DNA from: Thermocaproicibacter sp036844765
GTDB taxonomy: Bacteria > Bacillota > Clostridia > Oscillospirales > Acutalibacteraceae
DNA length: 9,089 nt
Reading direction: 5' to 3'
Assembly (NCBI GenBank): GCA_036844765.1
Contig: DAIUFE010000058.1
Span: 1-9,089, forward strand
Shown here piece after piece: positions 5,663 to 9,089 of this stretch; position 1 is the first letter of the stretch; each line of letters begins with the position of its first letter. A program made the position numbers and the translations under genes. Below the pieces are notes generated by a model. It was given only the letters and a program-made list of their open reading frames with translations. It was not told where the DNA came from and searched no databases.

Positions 5663-5701
5663 CTTTTTCGCTTCTTCCCGCCCGCTGCTTTTTTAATTGA
5701 A

Positions 5702-5707
5702 AATATA
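5702..5707 (-). promoter_or_regulatory. Possible -10 box of brnQ
   Basis: Minus-strand TATATT at 5707-5702 lies 39 bp before the brnQ start codon, in an AT-rich spot within GC-rich DNA. No convincing -35 box occurs 16-18 bp upstream and there is no TG extension, so this is weak. If real it may need an activator. Confidence 0.3.
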
Positions 5708-5713
5708 GCGCAA

Positions 5714-5751
5714 ATCCGGTCTTTTCGCCGGCGGAAACCGCTTTTCCGGAT
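5714..5751 (-). terminator. Possible weak terminator after the GH31 gene
   Basis: On the minus strand ATCCGG (5751-5746) pairs with CCGGAT (5719-5714), enclosing a smaller GCGG-TTT-CCGC hairpin (5741-5731). Only two T residues follow the stem. It lies 26 bp after the GH31 stop and directly before the possible brnQ -10 box, so it may be a weak terminator or a brnQ regulatory structure. Confidence 0.3.
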
Positions 5752-5776
5752 CATCCGCCGCCCTCCGCGCCGCTTT

Positions 5777-8152
5777 TTATACCGCTGACAGGACCTCGCA
5801 CAGCGCGCCGAAAAGCGCCTGGGGCAGGCCCATGGCGTCCAGCGTGGCGATGCCTTCCCTGCCCTGACCGCAGACGACGCGGTAGATTTCCGCCTTCCGG
5901 TCGTTGGCGATCTGCGCCCTCAGCAGAATTTCATAGGCCTCGCCTTGGACGTCCGGGTCGGCCTCCCTGAGCCCCCCGGCGAACGAGATCGCGATTTCCT
6001 TCCCGGCCGGGGCGCCCGCGATTTTTACGGAAATGCAGTGCGTCCCCGCGTCGTAGGACGGGTTCGACCAAAAAGGCTCCCCGCCGACCCGGACCCGCGG
6101 CACCGCGTCTTCCACGCCGTAGAAGCGGACGTTCCAGTCCCGCGCGTTCGGCAGGACGGCGGTGTTCCCGCGCGCGGGGCCGATGGTGAACGACGCGGCC
6201 CCCCGCTCCGCCTTCAGGCTCATCGGGGTGGAGGCCCAGTCCTCTTCCCGGACGTCCGCCTTTTCCCCGTCGTCCTCCCACAGGGTGAAATGCCCTTCTT
6301 TGCCGGGATAGACGCGGATCTCCAGCCGCTGCGGATTGCCGGTCGAGTTGTCGTACGCCGTCATGTCCTTCATCGGGACGATCGCGCCGCTTTTGGCCAG
6401 CACCGGGATCTCCTCCAACGGGCGCCAGAGGTTCATCAGGCGGCCGCCGCGGTACCGGCGGCCCCGGAAGAAATCGTACCAGACGCCTTCCGGGATCCAG
6501 GTGAGGGCCTTCCCCATGCGGATCTGCGGGTCCGCTTTTTCCGTGACGGGGGAAACCATCAGCTCCGTGCCGAAATAGTAGTCGTTCGGGACGCGGTAAG
6601 CCTCCTCCCGTTCGGGCTCCAGATAATAGAGGGGGCGGACCAGGGGCTGGCCCTCCTCGCTCGCGATGCGGTTCATGGTGTATAAGTAGGGGATCAGCGC
6701 ATACCGCAGCCGCAGGAAGCGGGCCATGACGTCCCCGGCCTCGCGGTTGAAATTCCACGGCTCCTTCCCGCTGAACGGGTTGTTGGTGCTGTGCAGGCGG
6801 TTGATGGGCGAAAACACGCCGAGCTGGATCCACCTCGCCGCCAGCTCGTCGTCCCGGACGCCCTGCATGTGGCCGCCGATATCGTGGCTCCACCATCCGT
6901 AGCCGACGTTGCTGGCGGTCGCCGTGAAATACGGCTGGAATTTCAGGCTGGCCCACGAGATCACCGTGTCGCCGGAAAAGCCGACGGGATAGCGGTGGCT
7001 GCCGATCCCCGCGTACCGGGAAAGGATCAGCGGGCGCGTCCCTTTCCAGCCGCTGTCCAGATAATGGTAATGGTTCAGCATCCACAGCGGGTCCAGGCCG
7101 GGGAGCTTCGTCGAGACCCCCTGCTGCCAGTCCAGCCACCAGAAATCCACGCCCTCCCGCTCCAGGGGATGGTGCAGGTCGTTGAAATACACCTCCATGA
7201 AATGCGGGTCCGTCACGTCGAACCGCACGGGCTCCCCGCCGCGGGGGTCGACGCCCATTTTCTCCGCGACCGCGGGATAGGCGTCCTCGTAGGCGCGGAC
7301 CCCGTCCGCCGGATGCAGGTTCAGCGTGACCTTCAGGCCGTGGCGGTGGAGCCAGCCCAGGAACTCGCGGTGATCCGGGAACAGCTTCCTGTCCCAGGTA
7401 TATCCCGTCCATCCGCTTCCGTATTCCGGCGGCACGTCGCCGACGCGGTGCCAGTCCATATCGATCACGGCCACGGAGAACGGGATCTTCTCCCTTTCAA
7501 ACCGCTCCATCAGCTCTTCGTATTCCCGCTGGGAATACCGGTGGTACCGGCTCCACCAGTTGCCGAAAGCGAACCGGGGCAGCAGCGGGGTGCGTCCGCA
7601 CAGGCGGTAAAAATCCTTCAGGCATTCCTGGTAGCGGTGCCCGTATCCCCAGAAATAAAAGTCCTCCTCCGGGTTTTCTCTCCGGGCCACCCAGCCGCTG
7701 CCGAGCAGGACCACGGCGGAGCGGTCTTCCATCACGGAGAACCCCTCCCGCGAGACCAAGCCGTGCCCCAGCGGGACCGGGCCGTCCGCCGTATCCAGCG
7801 TGCGCGCCGTCCCGCGCAGGTCGCGGGGCTCTTCCCCGTAATGCCAGACATGCCCGCCGGCCGTCCTGACCGTCAGGCCGTCCGCCGAGAATTTTTTGCC
7901 GTCGTACCGGATCTCCAGCGCCGCCGTCCGGATCCGGACCCCCGGCCCCGCCCGTTCCGCCTGGAACTCCGGCACCGGAAAATTCCGGTTCAGCACGATC
8001 TGGGTCGCCCGGTCCTCGAAAATTCCGCTTTCGCTGTACTCGAAGCGGATCAGCCCGTCCGTCAGGACCGAGATGCGGTAGCGGTCCCCCCGGACGACGG
8101 CCCCCGGGTCGGTTTTGGGATTCGTTTTCAGTTTGGCAAATTCAACGCTCAT
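5777..8152 (-). CDS. Glycoside hydrolase family 31 (alpha-glucosidase-like)
   Basis: A 791-residue GH31 alpha-glycosidase, cytoplasmic by the absence of a signal peptide. An N-terminal beta-sandwich (about 1-185) precedes a TIM barrel starting at PLLPRFAFGNWWSRY (189-203). The barrel carries FSVAVIDMDWH (225-235), the catalytic nucleophile motif WWLDWQQG (338-345, Asp341), SRYAGIGSHRYPVGFSGDT (378-396) with predicted acid/base Asp395, and YGWWSHDIGGH (418-428). C-terminal beta domains include a DUF5110-type stretch, IRVYPGKEGHFTLWEDDGEK (near 615-635). The WWLDWQQ form differs from the WxDMNE of classical alpha-glucosidases and marks a subfamily whose substrate I cannot name; alpha-1,3-glucoside, alpha-glucoside and alpha-N-acetylgalactosaminide activities all occur in GH31. 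GGGGAG 6 bases upstream supports the start. A GH42 gene lies upstream, so oligosaccharide breakdown is the likely setting. Confidence 0.94.
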   Translation of the reverse strand: MSVEFAKLKTNPKTDPGAVVRGDRYRISVLTDGLIRFEYSESGIFEDRATQIVLNRNFPVPEFQAERAGPGVRIRTAALEIRYDGKKFSADGLTVRTAGGHVWHYGEEPRDLRGTARTLDTADGPVPLGHGLVSREGFSVMEDRSAVVLLGSGWVARRENPEEDFYFWGYGHRYQECLKDFYRLCGRTPLLPRFAFGNWWSRYHRYSQREYEELMERFEREKIPFSVAVIDMDWHRVGDVPPEYGSGWTGYTWDRKLFPDHREFLGWLHRHGLKVTLNLHPADGVRAYEDAYPAVAEKMGVDPRGGEPVRFDVTDPHFMEVYFNDLHHPLEREGVDFWWLDWQQGVSTKLPGLDPLWMLNHYHYLDSGWKGTRPLILSRYAGIGSHRYPVGFSGDTVISWASLKFQPYFTATASNVGYGWWSHDIGGHMQGVRDDELAARWIQLGVFSPINRLHSTNNPFSGKEPWNFNREAGDVMARFLRLRYALIPYLYTMNRIASEEGQPLVRPLYYLEPEREEAYRVPNDYYFGTELMVSPVTEKADPQIRMGKALTWIPEGVWYDFFRGRRYRGGRLMNLWRPLEEIPVLAKSGAIVPMKDMTAYDNSTGNPQRLEIRVYPGKEGHFTLWEDDGEKADVREEDWASTPMSLKAERGAASFTIGPARGNTAVLPNARDWNVRFYGVEDAVPRVRVGGEPFWSNPSYDAGTHCISVKIAGAPAGKEIAISFAGGLREADPDVQGEAYEILLRAQIANDRKAEIYRVVCGQGREGIATLDAMGLPQALFGALCEVLSAV

Positions 8153-8192
8153 ACCGTTCTCCCCTTCTGATCCTCAAGGATTCGTTTCGATC

Positions 8193-8201
8193 ATTATACC
8201 A
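8193..8201 (-). promoter_or_regulatory. Extended -10 promoter of the GH31 gene
   Basis: Minus-strand TGGTATAAT (8201-8193) is a perfect extended -10 element (TGn-TATAAT) 40 bp upstream of the GH31 start codon. The bases where a -35 box would lie are GCGCCC, with no resemblance to TTGACA, so the promoter likely relies on the extended -10 or on an activator. The 128-bp gap to the GH42 stop shows no clear terminator, so read-through from GH42 is also possible. Confidence 0.6.
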
Positions 8202-8280
8202 TGCGGCCCGGCGCAGGGCGCGAAAAAATCGGGTTTTATTGGAAACTGTCCTCAGGCCGCGGCGGAACGGGAGAGCGCGG

Positions 8281-9089
8281 TCATTTCGGGATCTTCAATA
8301 CCTTGACGCCGTAGGCGGGGAGGGTCAGCTCTGCCGGCTGCTTCTCGCCGCTCAGCAGATCGAGGTAAGCGCCCGGGAGCCGGACGGCTTTTTCCGCCTC
8401 GCTGAAATTCATCAGGAACACGTAATCGGCGGCGTCCCCCTCGCGCAGCTGGGCCGTCACGCCCTCCGGGAGCGGCGTTCCGAGGGCTGATTTCAGGCGC
8501 AGCTTCCGGACCAGCCCCGCGTAGAAATCGTCGAGGAAGCGTTCCTCCGTGCGGGCGGCGATATAGTAGACTTCCCCTTTCCCGAAGGGATGGACGGTCA
8601 GCGCCGGCCGCCCTTTGTAAAAGTCGCGGCCGTAGGTCGCCAGCACCCGGCTGCCCTCCGGATGAATCAGATCGCACACGTCGAAGATCCGGTAGCTGCC
8701 TTTCAAACCCAGAGGCGCGTCTTTTGCGATCTCCATCGAGTTTTGGTCCGCGTCCCACAGCGTGTCGGTCTCCTCCGCCCAGACGCCGGCGGCCTTCCGC
8801 AGCGGGCCGGGGAATCCCCCCAGCCAGCACAGGTCGTTTTCGTTGACCAGCCCGCTCCAGTAGGTGACGACGAGCGTGCCGCCCTGTTTCACGAACGTTT
8901 CCAGCCGCCCGGCGACGCCCGGCCGGATCATATAGAGCATCGGTGCGGCCACCAGCCGGTAGCGCAGAAAATCGTCGTCCTCGCCGATGATATCGGCGGG
9001 CACGCCCATTTTCCAGAACGGCCGGTAGTGGCTTTTGCAGGTTTCCTCATACTTTTTCTTTTCGCGGCCGAGGGCCTGGGCGTCGTCGA
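8281..9089 (-). CDS. GH42 beta-galactosidase, C-terminal part (truncated by the window edge)
   Basis: The last 268 codons of a gene whose 5' end lies outside the window; the frame is open to the edge. A methionine at 9009 is internal, because the residues before it (HYRPFWKMGVPADII) form a conserved GH42 segment. What is present is the domain after the catalytic barrel: the Rossmann-like trimerisation domain with APMLYMIRPGVAGRLETFVK, GGTLVVTYWSG and LGGFPGPLRKAAGVWAEE, then the small C-terminal beta domain ending in LPAYGVKVLKIPK. The barrel with the catalytic glutamates is not visible. GH42 enzymes, normally about 680 residues, cleave terminal beta-galactosides in the cytoplasm. It precedes the GH31 gene on the same strand, suggesting joint use of mixed galactosides and glucosides. 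Confidence 0.93.
   Translation of the reverse strand, partial: DDAQALGREKKKYEETCKSHYRPFWKMGVPADIIGEDDDFLRYRLVAAPMLYMIRPGVAGRLETFVKQGGTLVVTYWSGLVNENDLCWLGGFPGPLRKAAGVWAEETDTLWDADQNSMEIAKDAPLGLKGSYRIFDVCDLIHPEGSRVLATYGRDFYKGRPALTVHPFGKGEVYYIAARTEERFLDDFYAGLVRKLRLKSALGTPLPEGVTAQLREGDAADYVFLMNFSEAEKAVRLPGAYLDLLSGEKQPAELTLPAYGVKVLKIPK

Noticed and set aside
5663..5776. Possible T-box or leucine-responsive leader ahead of brnQ
   Set aside because: The gap is only 114 bp, the candidate -10 box leaves a leader of about 30 bases, and no T-box sequence, specifier loop or leader peptide with leucine codons is visible.
6791..8170. Plus-strand open frame of 459 codons opposite GH31
   Set aside because: It is antisense to a well-supported GH31 gene with no family resemblance or translation signals.
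1..9089. CRISPR array, insertion sequence, integrase or phage genes
   Set aside because: No regularly spaced direct repeats, transposase or recombinase motifs were seen on either strand. A tRNA gene is present, but no integrase or repeated tRNA 3' end marks an attachment site.

Overview
The window is a gene-dense, GC-rich bacterial segment. Every supported gene lies on the minus strand, so the biology reads from right to left. Strong Shine-Dalgarno sites, TTG..-17-TATAAT promoters, a CCA-encoding tRNA, a clostridial-style MurD, a DUF6440 protein and an 'aluminium resistance' PLP-family protein together suggest a high-GC Firmicute, probably a Clostridia-class gut or anaerobic organism. This placement is inference from family resemblance, not a tree.

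Right block (9089 to 5664): the C-terminal 268 residues of a GH42 beta-galactosidase enter from the window edge. They are followed by a complete GH31 alpha-glycosidase with its own extended -10 promoter and a good ribosome binding site. This is a small carbohydrate-utilisation block. After it comes a separate gene for BrnQ, a Na+-coupled branched-chain amino acid carrier.

Middle (4303 to 3855): a 449-bp intergenic stretch with no credible gene but at least seven inverted repeats. These include two perfect palindromes, a terminator-like 12-bp stem and a nested cruciform. It also holds an AT-rich patch unlike its surroundings. It ends at a near-consensus promoter for the next operon.

Left block (3854 to 188): a four-gene operon with overlapping or abutting genes. 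The order is murD (peptidoglycan precursor ligase), then a GNAT acetyltransferase, a 62-residue DUF6440 protein and a PLP-dependent aluminium-resistance/methionine-gamma-lyase-like protein. Junctions overlap by 7 bp, overlap by 4 bp, and abut as TAAATG, so translational coupling is likely. The functional link between MurD and the other three is not known.

Left edge (178 to 1): a tRNA-Leu(UAG) gene with its own promoter. The intrinsic terminator of the murD operon sits between that promoter and the tRNA and shares bases with the predicted tRNA start site. A strong hairpin follows the tRNA. No CRISPR array, complete insertion sequence, integrase or phage gene is visible. The most interesting points are the promoter/terminator overlap at the tRNA, the inverted-repeat-rich intergenic region, and the tightly coupled murD operon with two poorly understood proteins.
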